From NCBI RefSeq assembly GCF_000721705.1, contig NZ_JOJL01000014.1, positions 124,001 to 188,000 of the forward strand: a DNA stretch of 64,000 bases, read 5' to 3'. The notes under the pieces were generated by a model. It was not told where the DNA came from, did not search any database, and saw only the letters and a list, made by a program, of their open reading frames with translations. Source of the stretch: Actinoplanes subtropicus (GTDB lineage: Bacteria > Actinomycetota > Actinomycetes > Mycobacteriales > Micromonosporaceae). Each line of letters opens with the position of its first letter. The first letter of the stretch is position 1. Positions 51,045 to 59,767 of this stretch are shown here, in pieces. Position numbers and translations under genes: made by a program.

Positions 51045-52778
51045 TCACCTGCGCCCGAGAACGTACAGCTGGCCGTTGTTCTGCGCGTACACCCGGCCGC
51101 TGGAGTCCAGCGACACCGGCGTGTAGGCCGAGGCGATCGTCTTGGACAGGAACACCTTCTCGAGCTGGCGGCCGTACCTGTCGACGACGTAGAAGTCGCC
51201 GTCCTGCGCCAGCCCGTAGACCGAGCCGTTGCGATCGACGGCCGGCGCGCTGATGCACCACTCGAAGCCGTCCGGATGCTGTCCCTCGTCGACGCAACTC
51301 ACCGTGTTGTCCGGGAGCCGTTCGCACGTCCTGGTCTCGGTGTTGGCGTGCGACCACTCCTTCCGCAGGCCGGCGTCGAGCCGGGTGATGTACTGCGCCC
51401 CGGCGTCGTAGTGCAGGTCCTTGACGTACATCGAGTACGTGCCGTTGTGGCGGAACACGGCCGGCGTGATGTCCCAGCCGAAGTCGTAGTTCGCCACGTA
51501 GTGGCCGGCCCGGTCGAACTTCATCAGGTGTCCGCGCTGGACGTTGTAGAAGTTCCGCGTTCCGTAGACGACGCCCCCGTCCGGCAGCACCACCGGCGAC
51601 GCCGTGCTGCTGTCGTCGACGCCGCCGGCCGGTTGCTGGTTGGTGTACGGGTCGACACCGCGCGCCGCGCCGGGGCGGCAGTCGAAGGGGTCGCTGCCGT
51701 AGGGCACGAGCACCCCGCAGCCGTCGTCGAGGATGCCGCGCAGCGAGGTGGCCCATTTCAGGGTCAGATCGGGGTTGAGGGCGACCACGTATCCGTAGTT
51801 CCGGCCACCGGAGGCGTTCTGCGCACGGGTGACGGTGTAGACGGTGCCGTCCGGGCCGACCGCCGGGGCGGCATTGAATGCGGCCCGCTGCGACAGGCAC
51901 GGCGACTGCGCGGGCATCGCCGGCGTTCCGTCCGGCTTCGGCGGCGGGGGCAGCGGCAGGTCCTCGGTGAACTCCTCGTAACAGAGGTCGGTGGGACGCG
52001 GCGCGCCGGGAATCAGCGTGCGGTAGTCGACCATGCTGATCTTCCGGTCCGGGGTGACCCGCACCAGCCAGCCGTGCACGTCGTCGCGCCCGTGCGCCGC
52101 CGGCTCGCTTCGCACCACGTTGTAGAAGAGCGTGCCGTGGGCGTCCACGGTGAGCCCGCCGGAGGCGAACGCCGCCGGGTCGACGGTCCCGCCGAACGGG
52201 TTGACCCGCTGGATCACCCGGCCGCTTCCCTTGTCCAGTTGCAGCACGGTCCCGCCCGCGCCCGGAACGTACACCGAATCCTTGCTCATCGCGGACTGGA
52301 ACAGCGTTTCTCTGCCGGCCAGCGCGGTGGGCTTCCAGTCCGACGTGAACGACCAGGTCGGGACCAGGTTGCCGAACCGCCAGCGCAAGGCCTGCACCGA
52401 CCACGTCTCGCGCTGCAGGTTCCCGACATCCTCCCCGCAGGGCGCCGGCACACCGGAACCGGGCGAGTCACAGCTGACGTACGAGCCGCCCTTGCGCAGC
52501 ACGAACACATTGCCGTCCCCGTCGGCCAGCGGCGCGGGGAGGTGCACCGGGATGTAGCCCCCGAACTGGGACTCACCCGCCTCCTGCTCGGCGAAGGGGT
52601 CGACGACCAGGTGCGCGAGCAGTTGCAGGTGACGCTGACCCACCGCACACGACTGGCCGGTGTGCGTGGCGTCCTGTCCCCACTGGGTCCAGTCACACTC
52701 CGGCCGGCGCTGGGCAGCGGGCGCCGGAACAGCCAGGGGCACCGCCATGGCGGCGACAACAGCGAAACGGAAAAACAT
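51045..52778 (-). CDS. Secreted PQQ-like beta-propeller protein of unknown function
   Basis: About 577 residues with a signal peptide (MFFRFAVVAAMAVPLAVPAPAA). The mature N-terminus is ECDWTQWGQD...HTGQSC. Many repeating blade motifs follow, of the type DGDGNVFVLRKGG, GPDGTVYTV, DRNGSVYGLAQDG and DSSGRVYAQNNGQLYVL. The start at ATG 52778 has GGAGGA upstream; the frame before it is not protein-like. The PQQ-like repeats form a beta-propeller, but no enzyme motif could be assigned. It is co-directional with the DyP peroxidase gene, 4 bp apart, so the two probably work at the same outer location. Confidence 0.75.
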   Translation of the reverse strand: MFFRFAVVAAMAVPLAVPAPAAQRRPECDWTQWGQDATHTGQSCAVGQRHLQLLAHLVVDPFAEQEAGESQFGGYIPVHLPAPLADGDGNVFVLRKGGSYVSCDSPGSGVPAPCGEDVGNLQRETWSVQALRWRFGNLVPTWSFTSDWKPTALAGRETLFQSAMSKDSVYVPGAGGTVLQLDKGSGRVIQRVNPFGGTVDPAAFASGGLTVDAHGTLFYNVVRSEPAAHGRDDVHGWLVRVTPDRKISMVDYRTLIPGAPRPTDLCYEEFTEDLPLPPPPKPDGTPAMPAQSPCLSQRAAFNAAPAVGPDGTVYTVTRAQNASGGRNYGYVVALNPDLTLKWATSLRGILDDGCGVLVPYGSDPFDCRPGAARGVDPYTNQQPAGGVDDSSTASPVVLPDGGVVYGTRNFYNVQRGHLMKFDRAGHYVANYDFGWDITPAVFRHNGTYSMYVKDLHYDAGAQYITRLDAGLRKEWSHANTETRTCERLPDNTVSCVDEGQHPDGFEWCISAPAVDRNGSVYGLAQDGDFYVVDRYGRQLEKVFLSKTIASAYTPVSLDSSGRVYAQNNGQLYVLGRR

Positions 52779-52890
52779 GTCGTTCCTCCCCGCGGAACGC
52801 CGGATCCGACCATTCATCGGGGAACCTACAGTTCGGTCGCGGCGTCCAGGACGATCGACCTCAGACAATGCGTACGACGCCGATGTGCGC

Positions 52891-53646
52891 TCACTCGACC
52901 AGGAGATCCAGGAGTTCCTCGCGCGCGGTGGCCAGCGACGGGCCGTACCAGGTCAGTTGGCGGCCCGGCACGAGCACCGTCCGCCGGCCGGGGAACGCCT
53001 CGGGGCCGTCGTCCGGCGTGAAGACGTACGGCTCGTCGGGCAGCAGCACCAGGTCCGCGCGCACCTCGTCGAGGTCGACGCGGGGGTATCGGTCGGCGCC
53101 GGTGTCGAAGACGTTGTCCAGGCCGAGCCGCGCCAGCAGGTCACCGGTGAAGGTCCGCGGTCCGACCACCATCCACGGGTCGCGCCAGATCGGCACCGCG
53201 ACCGTACGCCGGGCCCACGTCACCGGGCGCGACCACTCGGCCGCCGCGACCCGCAGCCAGTCGGGCTCCCCCACGGACAGCACCTCGGCGAACAGCCGGC
53301 GAAGAGAATCCAGCGCCTGGTCGACCGACTCGATCGCGGTCACCCAGACCGGCACGCCGGCCGCCCGCAGCCGGTCCACGTCGAGCCGCCGGTTCTCCTC
53401 CTGGTTGGCCACCACCAGGTCGGGTCGCAGGGCGGCGATCGCCGCCCGGTCCGGGTTCTTGGTGCCGCGTACGCGAGGAAGGTCCAGCCCGGGCGGATGC
53501 GTGCACCAGTCCGTGACCCCGGCCAGCCGCTCCGGCACGGTCACGGCAAGCGCCTCGCTGAGCGAAGGGACCAACGAGACGATGCGCCTCGGCGGGCCCG
53601 CCCACGGCACCAGGTGGCCGAGGTCATCCGCGAGCAGGACGGTCAC
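52891..53646 (-). CDS. Helical-backbone metal receptor, BtuF/FepB-like, without signal peptide
   Basis: Protein of 251 residues starting VTVLLADDLGHLVPWAGPP, with RIVSLVPSLSEAL, RPDLVVANQEENRRLDVDRL and RADLVLLPDEPYVF, the two-lobed fold of class III substrate-binding proteins for cobalamin, haem or siderophores. I see no signal peptide or lipobox, so it may be cytoplasmic, as in a group of stand-alone actinobacterial proteins of this family. No permease or ATPase genes are adjacent. GTG start at 53646. It precedes the beta-propeller gene by 112 bp. Ligand unknown. Confidence 0.7.
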   Translation of the reverse strand: MTVLLADDLGHLVPWAGPPRRIVSLVPSLSEALAVTVPERLAGVTDWCTHPPGLDLPRVRGTKNPDRAAIAALRPDLVVANQEENRRLDVDRLRAAGVPVWVTAIESVDQALDSLRRLFAEVLSVGEPDWLRVAAAEWSRPVTWARRTVAVPIWRDPWMVVGPRTFTGDLLARLGLDNVFDTGADRYPRVDLDEVRADLVLLPDEPYVFTPDDGPEAFPGRRTVLVPGRQLTWYGPSLATAREELLDLLVE

Positions 53647-53695
53647 ACGTCACGACCCTACGCCACCACGGGGAACGCGTCGGTGAGACCTCCGG

Positions 53696-53899
53696 TCAGG
53701 GCGAGCCGTCGTCCCGCAGGCTCAGCGCACCGGAGGGACAGGTCGCGACGGCCTGGCGGATGTCGTCGTCAAGCGGCGGCGACTCCACGCGCACCGTCAC
53801 GATGCCATCCTCGTCCTGGTCGAAGACGCGCGGCTGGGCGACCACGCAGAGTCCGGCGCCGATACAGACGTCCGGATCCACCAGCAGGCGTTCGGTCAC
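53696..53899 (-). CDS. 3Fe-4S ferredoxin (P450 partner)
   Basis: Small ferredoxin of 67 residues with VCIGAGLC and CPSGAL: three cluster cysteines with the usual fourth position replaced, as in ferredoxins that serve actinomycete P450s. GTG start preceded by GGAGGT. It lies 47 bp after the P450 stop on the same strand and should pass electrons to that enzyme from a reductase encoded elsewhere. Confidence 0.9.
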   Translation of the reverse strand: MTERLLVDPDVCIGAGLCVVAQPRVFDQDEDGIVTVRVESPPLDDDIRQAVATCPSGALSLRDDGSP

Positions 53900-53946
53900 A
53901 ACACTACCTCCGATCGTTGGCCACGGCGTTCGTGGCAGTCCGACAG

Positions 53947-55176
53947 CTACCAGCTCACGACCAGCTGGCTGAGGCCGTAAAAGACGTGGGACGGGCGGAA
54001 ACCCACGCCATCCGGCTCGATCCGCAAGCCGGGAAAGCGCTGCAGCAGCGCGGGCAGCCCGACGTTGAGCTCCATCCGCGCCAGCGGCGCGCCAATGCAG
54101 TGGTGTACGCCGTGGCCGAACGCGAGATGGCCCACCGCGCCGCGCCCGATGTCCAGCTCGTCCGGGCGGGCGACGGCGGCCGGATCCCGGTTGGCGGCCG
54201 GCAGCGACAACAGCACGAGATCACCGGCGGGGATGCGTACGCCTCCGAACTCGGTGTCCTCGCGAACCTGCCGGGCCACCGGCGCTTGCACGACGCTCAG
54301 CCACCGGAGCAGCTCCTCGACGCCCGGCGCCACCGCGGCCGGGTCGTCACGCATCCGGGCAAGTTGCGCGGGGTGGCGCAGCAGGGCCAAGGTGCCGAGG
54401 GAGAGCATGTTGGCGGTCGTCTCGTGGCCGGCGAGCAGCAGGAAGTTGGCCAGGCCCGCGAGCTCGGGGTGGGTGAGATCGCGGCCGTGCTCACGGATCA
54501 ACATGCCGATGATGTCGTCACCGGGCGCGAGCCGGGCGCGCTCCGCCAGGTCCGACATGTAGTCGCGCAACTCGCGGCCCACCCGCAACCGCTCCCGGAT
54601 CGGCACGGAGACGTCGATGAGGCGGATCGTCTGAGCATTGAATGCGGCCCGGTCACTGGCCGGCACGCCGAGCAGCTCGCAGATCACGAGGGACGGCACG
54701 AGCAAGCCGTACTCGGTGACGAGATCGAGCGGCGGTCCCTTACGCGCCATCTTCTCCAGTTGCTCGTCGACGATGCGTCGCACCCGGGGCTCGAGGGCGC
54801 GCATCCGGCGCACGGTGAACTCCCCCGTCAACGTTCGGCGAAGCCGGGTGTGCTCCGGCGGATCCAGACCGAGCAGGTTACCGAAGCGCAGCGGTGCGCG
54901 TTCGTCCTCGGTTAGGTCGTCCAATTCGGGCGGCTGCGGCACGTCCCGCACGGCGTTGCTGAACCGGGTGGAGTCGGCCAGCACCGCGCGCACGTCGTCG
55001 TGGCGGGTCAGCAACCAGGCGGTCGCGCCGAACGGAGTGGTGACTCGTTCGACCCGACCGGCCTCGCGGAGCCGGCCGAGGTCCGGGCTCGGAGTGAACT
55101 CGTCCCGACGGAGGTAGACGGGAACCTCCGGTACGGCCTGGTCCGTCGTTCCGCTCACAGGTTCGGCCGCCCTCAC
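53947..55176 (-). CDS. Cytochrome P450 (actinomycete CYP105/107-like)
   Basis: Soluble P450 of about 409 residues with I-helix LLAGHETTAN, E-x-x-R in EELLRWL, and haem-cysteine loop FGHGVHHCIGAPLARME. The GTG at 55176 overlaps the KAS III stop as GTGA; a GTG at 55158 is an alternative. It lies at the end of the mevalonate operon with its own ferredoxin, so it most likely oxidises the terpenoid product of that cluster. It is not one of the glycopeptide Oxy enzymes, which normally cluster near mbtH and lack a dedicated ferredoxin. Substrate unknown. Confidence 0.88.
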   Translation of the reverse strand: MRAAEPVSGTTDQAVPEVPVYLRRDEFTPSPDLGRLREAGRVERVTTPFGATAWLLTRHDDVRAVLADSTRFSNAVRDVPQPPELDDLTEDERAPLRFGNLLGLDPPEHTRLRRTLTGEFTVRRMRALEPRVRRIVDEQLEKMARKGPPLDLVTEYGLLVPSLVICELLGVPASDRAAFNAQTIRLIDVSVPIRERLRVGRELRDYMSDLAERARLAPGDDIIGMLIREHGRDLTHPELAGLANFLLLAGHETTANMLSLGTLALLRHPAQLARMRDDPAAVAPGVEELLRWLSVVQAPVARQVREDTEFGGVRIPAGDLVLLSLPAANRDPAAVARPDELDIGRGAVGHLAFGHGVHHCIGAPLARMELNVGLPALLQRFPGLRIEPDGVGFRPSHVFYGLSQLVVSW

Positions 55177-56363
55177 CGCGACCACCGCCGCCCGGCGGAG
55201 TCCCGGATCTCGTGGCCGGAGTCGTTGATCTCTTCGGGTTCTCGTGACATGCCACCGGGCTCCATACGGATAGAAGGGGATGCGGGCGAACCCGTCCGCA
55301 GAGCACGGACTCCCCGGTCGGACCCCAGCCGTCCGCTTCGCGGACCGCCGCGGCTGTGGGCGGTGTTCGCCCACCTCACGATGGTGGTGCCGACCGACAT
55401 GCCCCCGCCGAAGGCGGCCAGGACAACCAGCTCACCCGCGGCGAAGGCACCGCGGCGATGGACCAGGTCAAGGGTCAACGGCACCGATGCCGCGCCGGTG
55501 TTGCCGTAGTGCTCGACCTCCAGGTGGCAACGCGCGGCGGGCAGGCGCAACCGCGGCCACACCTCGGCGAGCATGACACCGTTGGCCTGGTGGGGAACCA
55601 GGTGACGCACCTGCGACAGCTCGATGCCGGCGTTGTCGAGCAGGACGTCCACCGCCGCCGGCAGGTGGTCGTGGACGAACTCGCGCACTGCCCGGCCGTT
55701 CATCCGGAAGTAGTGTCTGCCGGCCGCCACGGTATCGGCGGTGGCGGGTCGCCGGCTCCCACCGGCCGGCACGCTGATGAGCGAGTGCCGGTCGCCGTGC
55801 GAAACGAGATAGGTGGAGACGGTGCCGTGCCCGGGGGCTACCGGACCCACGACCACGGCGCCGGCACCGTCGCCGAAGAGAACCGCCGTGCGCCGGTCGG
55901 CGGGGTCGATGATGCGCGAGTAGATGTCCGCCCCGATGACCAGCGCATACCCTGTGACGCCGGCCTCGCCGCCCAACAACCGCTCGGCCACGGTAAGGGC
56001 GAAGACGAAGCCGCTGCACACCGCGTTGATGTCGAAGGCGGCGGCGTTCCGGGCGCCGATGAGGTGCTGAACGATGGTCGCGGTCGCCGGCTGCGTGTGG
56101 TCCGGGGTGGAGGTCGCCACGACGACGTAGCGGACGTGGTCCGCCGAGACGTTCGCCTCCCGCAGCGCCTGGACGGCGGCCGCGGCGGCGAGGTCCGAGG
56201 TCGCCTCGTGGGGTGCGGCGTAGCGCCGTTCCCGGATGGCCGTCTTGCCCTCTATCCATTCGGCGGACACGCCCGCGGCGCGCCCGATCTCGGCGTTTCC
56301 CACCACCCGGGCGGGCACATAGGATCCCGTACTGATGATGCCCATGCGACGCTGACTGTGCAT
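55173..56363 (-). CDS. KAS III-like acetoacetyl-CoA synthase (NphT7 type)
   Basis: Protein of 396 residues with the thiolase-fold triad Cys116 (AVCSGF), His258 (PHQAN) and Asn288 (YGNTG). In the mevalonate cluster of Streptomyces CL190 the homologue NphT7 condenses acetyl-CoA and malonyl-CoA to acetoacetyl-CoA, feeding HMG-CoA synthase; the same gene order here supports that role over fatty-acid initiation. The ATG at 56363 has GGAGAGG just upstream. The family ends near residue 332. About 64 more residues, charged and low in complexity, follow before the stop that overlaps the P450 start, an unusual tail perhaps from a lost stop codon. Confidence 0.85.
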   Translation of the reverse strand: MHSQRRMGIISTGSYVPARVVGNAEIGRAAGVSAEWIEGKTAIRERRYAAPHEATSDLAAAAAVQALREANVSADHVRYVVVATSTPDHTQPATATIVQHLIGARNAAAFDINAVCSGFVFALTVAERLLGGEAGVTGYALVIGADIYSRIIDPADRRTAVLFGDGAGAVVVGPVAPGHGTVSTYLVSHGDRHSLISVPAGGSRRPATADTVAAGRHYFRMNGRAVREFVHDHLPAAVDVLLDNAGIELSQVRHLVPHQANGVMLAEVWPRLRLPAARCHLEVEHYGNTGAASVPLTLDLVHRRGAFAAGELVVLAAFGGGMSVGTTIVRWANTAHSRGGPRSGRLGSDRGVRALRTGSPASPSIRMEPGGMSREPEEINDSGHEIRDSAGRRWSR

Positions 56364-56400
56364 TTCCCTCTCCGAACCGTCTGTGGCACTCCCCCGTGCC

Positions 56401-57615
56401 CTACTCGGCGGTGGCGGGTGACCGATCTGGCCGTGAGTCCGCTCCGGTCTCATAGACGCGCTCATGGCCGAAGAGACCGGCCAGCCGGTATGGCCCGGCG
56501 GTCTCCCTCGGCAGGGGGTGATCTCCCCCGTCGGTCGGGAACTCATGCTCGTGCATCTGGCGGTACTTCGCGTAGTCGACCGGAACCCGCCGGCTGATGG
56601 CATCGCGATGCCGCGCCGACCGCAGGTGAACGCGATACGCCGGCACGACCGTACCGCCGAAGAACTCCGCCACACTGCCCGAGCCGTAGCTGAAGAAGCC
56701 GATCGCCTGGTCGCTCAGATCGTCGGCGTTGTCCAGGAGCGCGGCCAGCCCGAGGTACATCGACACCGTGTAGCTGTTCCCGATGGCGGCGTTGTATTCC
56801 GTCGTGTGGCGAAGGGCGCGCCCGATCCCCTCGTCGTCGGCCTCGTACCCGCAGAACTCCAGCAGGTGCCGGTGTGCCTTGAACGCCATCTTCGTGAACG
56901 GCTGGTGATAGCAGAACGCGTGAAAGTCATTGATCTTGCGGCCGCCCTGCCTCGTGTAGTCCGTCCACGCTCCCTCCACCGCCCGCAGGTACGCGGAGAT
57001 GGAATCACGTCCCTTGACCAGGGCGGTGGAGCGGTAGTTGGGGCGCCAGAAGTCCATGACGTCGGACGTGAACACCCCGGACGGATTCTCGACACGGACG
57101 AGCGCGGGGTCCGCACTGACCAACATGGCCACCGCGGCGGCGCCCTGGGTCGCCTCGCCCGGACTACCCAGGTCATACTTCGACACGTCGCTGGCGATCA
57201 CGAGAACGCGCTGCGCCGGGTCGCGATGAACCAGGCCGATCGCGAATTGCAGGGCCGCCGTACCGGCGTAGCACGCCTGTTTGAGTTCGACGATCCGGAC
57301 GGCCGAGGGCAGACCCAGCAGGGCGTGAACGTGTACGCCGCCGGCCTTCGCCTGATCGACGGATGACTCCGTCGCGAAGAGAACCGTCCGGATCCCGTGG
57401 GTGCCGTGGCGGGCGATGATCGGCGCGGCCGCGCCGGCCGCCATCGTGACGATGTCCTCGTCGATGGCGGGGACGCTCATCGACCGTTGCCCGATGCCGT
57501 CGTGGTACTTGGCGACGTCGACGCCGTTCTGGGCGGCCAGCGTCTCGTGCGTGAGGGCGTACCGCGTCGTGGCGATCGAGAGATCGTGAATACCGACCGC
57601 GAGTTCTCCGGGCAT
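56401..57615 (-). CDS. Hydroxymethylglutaryl-CoA synthase
   Basis: Protein of 404 residues with catalytic Cys115 in VELKQACYAGTAAL, FHAFCYHQPF (catalytic His) and NSYTVSMYLGLAALL. It condenses acetoacetyl-CoA with acetyl-CoA to HMG-CoA, the first step of the mevalonate pathway proper. The ATG at 57615 has GGAGG about 8 nt upstream and lies 2 bp after the HMG-CoA reductase stop. The open frame continues upstream but without homology. A 37-bp gap leads to the KAS III gene. Complete, with no odd residues seen. Confidence 0.94.
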   Translation of the reverse strand: MPGELAVGIHDLSIATTRYALTHETLAAQNGVDVAKYHDGIGQRSMSVPAIDEDIVTMAAGAAAPIIARHGTHGIRTVLFATESSVDQAKAGGVHVHALLGLPSAVRIVELKQACYAGTAALQFAIGLVHRDPAQRVLVIASDVSKYDLGSPGEATQGAAAVAMLVSADPALVRVENPSGVFTSDVMDFWRPNYRSTALVKGRDSISAYLRAVEGAWTDYTRQGGRKINDFHAFCYHQPFTKMAFKAHRHLLEFCGYEADDEGIGRALRHTTEYNAAIGNSYTVSMYLGLAALLDNADDLSDQAIGFFSYGSGSVAEFFGGTVVPAYRVHLRSARHRDAISRRVPVDYAKYRQMHEHEFPTDGGDHPLPRETAGPYRLAGLFGHERVYETGADSRPDRSPATAE

Positions 57616-57617
57616 CG

Positions 57618-58679
57618 CTAGCCTCCTACCTTGGCCGCGTCGGCCTGACGTTCCAACCGCACGTGTGTCCGCATGAGCTCGCCGGGGTTCGTCTGCGCCG
57701 CGAGGAGGGAGAGTTCGCCGCACAGCACCGTCGCGGCGGCGATGGCGGCGAGCCGGCGCGCGTTCTCGCCGGGTTCCCGGGGCTGTCGGCAGCCCATCCG
57801 GGCCAGGTTCTCCTCGACGAAGTCGAGGCCCTTTCCGCTGCCGACCGTACCGACGATCAGGTTGGGCAGGGTGCACGAGAAGTAGAGGTCACCGTCGCGA
57901 TCCTCGGCCACGGTCACGCCCTGTGAGCCTTCGACGATGTTGGCGGCGTCCTGTCCCGTCGCCAGGTAGAAGCCGAGCAGCATGTTGGCGTAGTGCGCGT
58001 TCGCGGAACGGATACCGCCGGCGAGCAGCGTGCCGATCAGGTTCTTGTGTACGTTCAGTTCGGCGATCGCGGTGGCCGAGGTGCGCAGCCGGCTGCGCAC
58101 GATGTCGCCCGGTACCAGCAGTTCGGTCACCACGTTCTTGCCACGGCCGAGAATGCCGTTGATGGCGGTGGCCTTCTTGTCGGTGCAGTAGTTCGCCGAG
58201 ATGGACCCGTACGTGATGCCCGGGATGGTCTTGAGGATGTGCGACAGGAGCGCGTCGGCGGCCAGCGTCGCCATGTTGTGCCCGGAGGCGTCGCCGGTGG
58301 TGAACTCGAACCGGAGGAACAGCAGGTTGGCCGTGATCTCGTGACGGAACCCGATCAGCTCGACGAACCGGCCGCAGGTGCGCACGATGGCGCGCAGCTC
58401 GTCGAGTCGGGCGTCGATCTCCAGCGCCGCGGCGTGCGCGGTTTGCGCGTCCTCGGCCTTGGCATAGACCGAACGCGTCATCCGTTCGTCGATCAGCGTG
58501 GCGACGATGCCGCGGTCGGTCATCATGGAGAGCTTCGCGCCGCGCGCGACCGAGGGCCACAGGGGCGACTCGTAGGTGGCGAGCGGGACCTGGGTCTCGC
58601 CGTTCGCCACGTTGCCCGAGATGCGCAGAGGGCCGACCCATTTCATCGGAACGTGAGCGGTGGCGTCTGCTGTCGTCAT
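57618..58679 (-). CDS. HMG-CoA reductase
   Basis: Protein of 353 residues without membrane anchor. Substrate Glu in YESPLWPSVARGAK, nucleotide-site DASGHNM, catalytic Lys in NYCTDKKATAING, and LIVGTVGSGKGLDF. It reduces HMG-CoA to mevalonate using NADPH (class I type by the DKK segment). The ATG at 58679 overlaps the IPP isomerase stop (ATGA); the much longer open frame upstream is not homologous. Same position as in the Streptomyces CL190 mevalonate operon. Soluble, cytoplasmic. Confidence 0.94.
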   Translation of the reverse strand: MTTADATAHVPMKWVGPLRISGNVANGETQVPLATYESPLWPSVARGAKLSMMTDRGIVATLIDERMTRSVYAKAEDAQTAHAAALEIDARLDELRAIVRTCGRFVELIGFRHEITANLLFLRFEFTTGDASGHNMATLAADALLSHILKTIPGITYGSISANYCTDKKATAINGILGRGKNVVTELLVPGDIVRSRLRTSATAIAELNVHKNLIGTLLAGGIRSANAHYANMLLGFYLATGQDAANIVEGSQGVTVAEDRDGDLYFSCTLPNLIVGTVGSGKGLDFVEENLARMGCRQPREPGENARRLAAIAAATVLCGELSLLAAQTNPGELMRTHVRLERQADAAKVGG

Positions 58680-59767
58680 TGGTGGCCTCCGAGGTGAGTG
58701 AGCGTGGCGGGGTGGGACGCGGAACGGTTCGCGAGCCGACGGGCGTCGATTCTCCGCAGGTCGCAGAAGTCGCGCAGGCGGCCGTGAATCAGTACGTCGC
58801 AGCGGGAGAGGTCGGCGGGAGCGCGTGCGCCGAGCGCGGTCATCAACGCCTTGATCTGATCGAGCCACCGCGAGATGAGTGAGATCAACGCGGGCACGCC
58901 GGCGTCGAGGACCACCTTGAGGAACAGGCCGGAGACTCCGGCGGCGGAGGCGCCGAGCGCCAAGCCGCGCACCACGTCGAGCGGATCGCGTACGCCGCCC
59001 GAGGTCAGCACCGCGAGACCCGAATCCTGGGCGTCCAGCAGACACGCGGGGGCGGACTGGCCCCAGCCGTCGAGGAACGCGTAGTCCGGGTGTTCCCGGC
59101 GGCCGTTCTCGATACGCGCGAAGTTGGTTCCACCTCGCCCGGCGACGTCGACGACACGCACGCCGAGCTCACCCAGCCGGCGGATCGTCTCGCGGCTCAG
59201 GCCGAATCCGACCTCCTTCACGATGACCGGGACGCCGACGCCCGCCACGATCTCGGCGATCCGCGGCCCCCAGGCGGAGAACGACCGGTCACCCTCGGGC
59301 ATCACCGTTTCCTGAATGGCGTTCAGATGAATTTGCACCGCGTCGGCCCGCAGCAAGTCGATCGCGCGGCGGGCCTGCTCTACCGAGGCGTTGGCATTGA
59401 CATTCGCCATGATGAATCCGTCGGGGTTCTCCCGGCGCATCACGCTGAACGTGCCGGCGACCGACTCGTCGGCGAAAAAAGCGCTCATGGACCCGGTCGC
59501 GATCGGCACCCCGGTCGCGTGCGCGGCGATCGCCAGGTCCCGGTTGATGATTCCGGTCCGCGCGCTGCCACCGGTCATGGCGTTGACGCAGAGCGGCACC
59601 GGCCATTCGATGCCACCGAAGCTCGTGTGCAGCGTCACGTCGGAACGGTCGATGCCGGCGAGGGCGTGGTGCACGAAAGACACGTCGTCGAACTCGTTGT
59701 ATCCGCGTAGCTCACGTTGCTGTTCGGTGGCGAACCGGACGTGATCATCCTTGCGGTTGGCTGTCAT
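58676..59767 (-). CDS. fni: Type 2 isopentenyl diphosphate isomerase (FMN)
   Basis: Protein of 363 residues with RKDDHV at the N-terminus, NAMTGGS, NVNANASVEQA, QIHLNAIQE (metal-binding Glu), VIVKEVGFG and the phosphate-binding LTSGGVRDPLDV. It interconverts IPP and DMAPP with FMN and NADPH. Overlaps the phosphomevalonate kinase stop (59764) by 4 nt and the reductase start by 4 nt. Complete and typical in length. Confidence 0.95.
   Translation of the reverse strand: MTANRKDDHVRFATEQQRELRGYNEFDDVSFVHHALAGIDRSDVTLHTSFGGIEWPVPLCVNAMTGGSARTGIINRDLAIAAHATGVPIATGSMSAFFADESVAGTFSVMRRENPDGFIMANVNANASVEQARRAIDLLRADAVQIHLNAIQETVMPEGDRSFSAWGPRIAEIVAGVGVPVIVKEVGFGLSRETIRRLGELGVRVVDVAGRGGTNFARIENGRREHPDYAFLDGWGQSAPACLLDAQDSGLAVLTSGGVRDPLDVVRGLALGASAAGVSGLFLKVVLDAGVPALISLISRWLDQIKALMTALGARAPADLSRCDVLIHGRLRDFCDLRRIDARRLANRSASHPATLTHLGGHQ

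Noticed and set aside
53947..55176. P450 as a glycopeptide cross-linking Oxy enzyme
   Set aside because: It lies in the isoprenoid operon with its own ferredoxin, far from the mbtH side of the cluster where Oxy genes usually occur.
55173..56363. KAS III gene as fatty-acid FabH
   Set aside because: Its place next to HMG-CoA synthase and reductase and the overall gene order match the NphT7 acetoacetyl-CoA synthase of mevalonate clusters.
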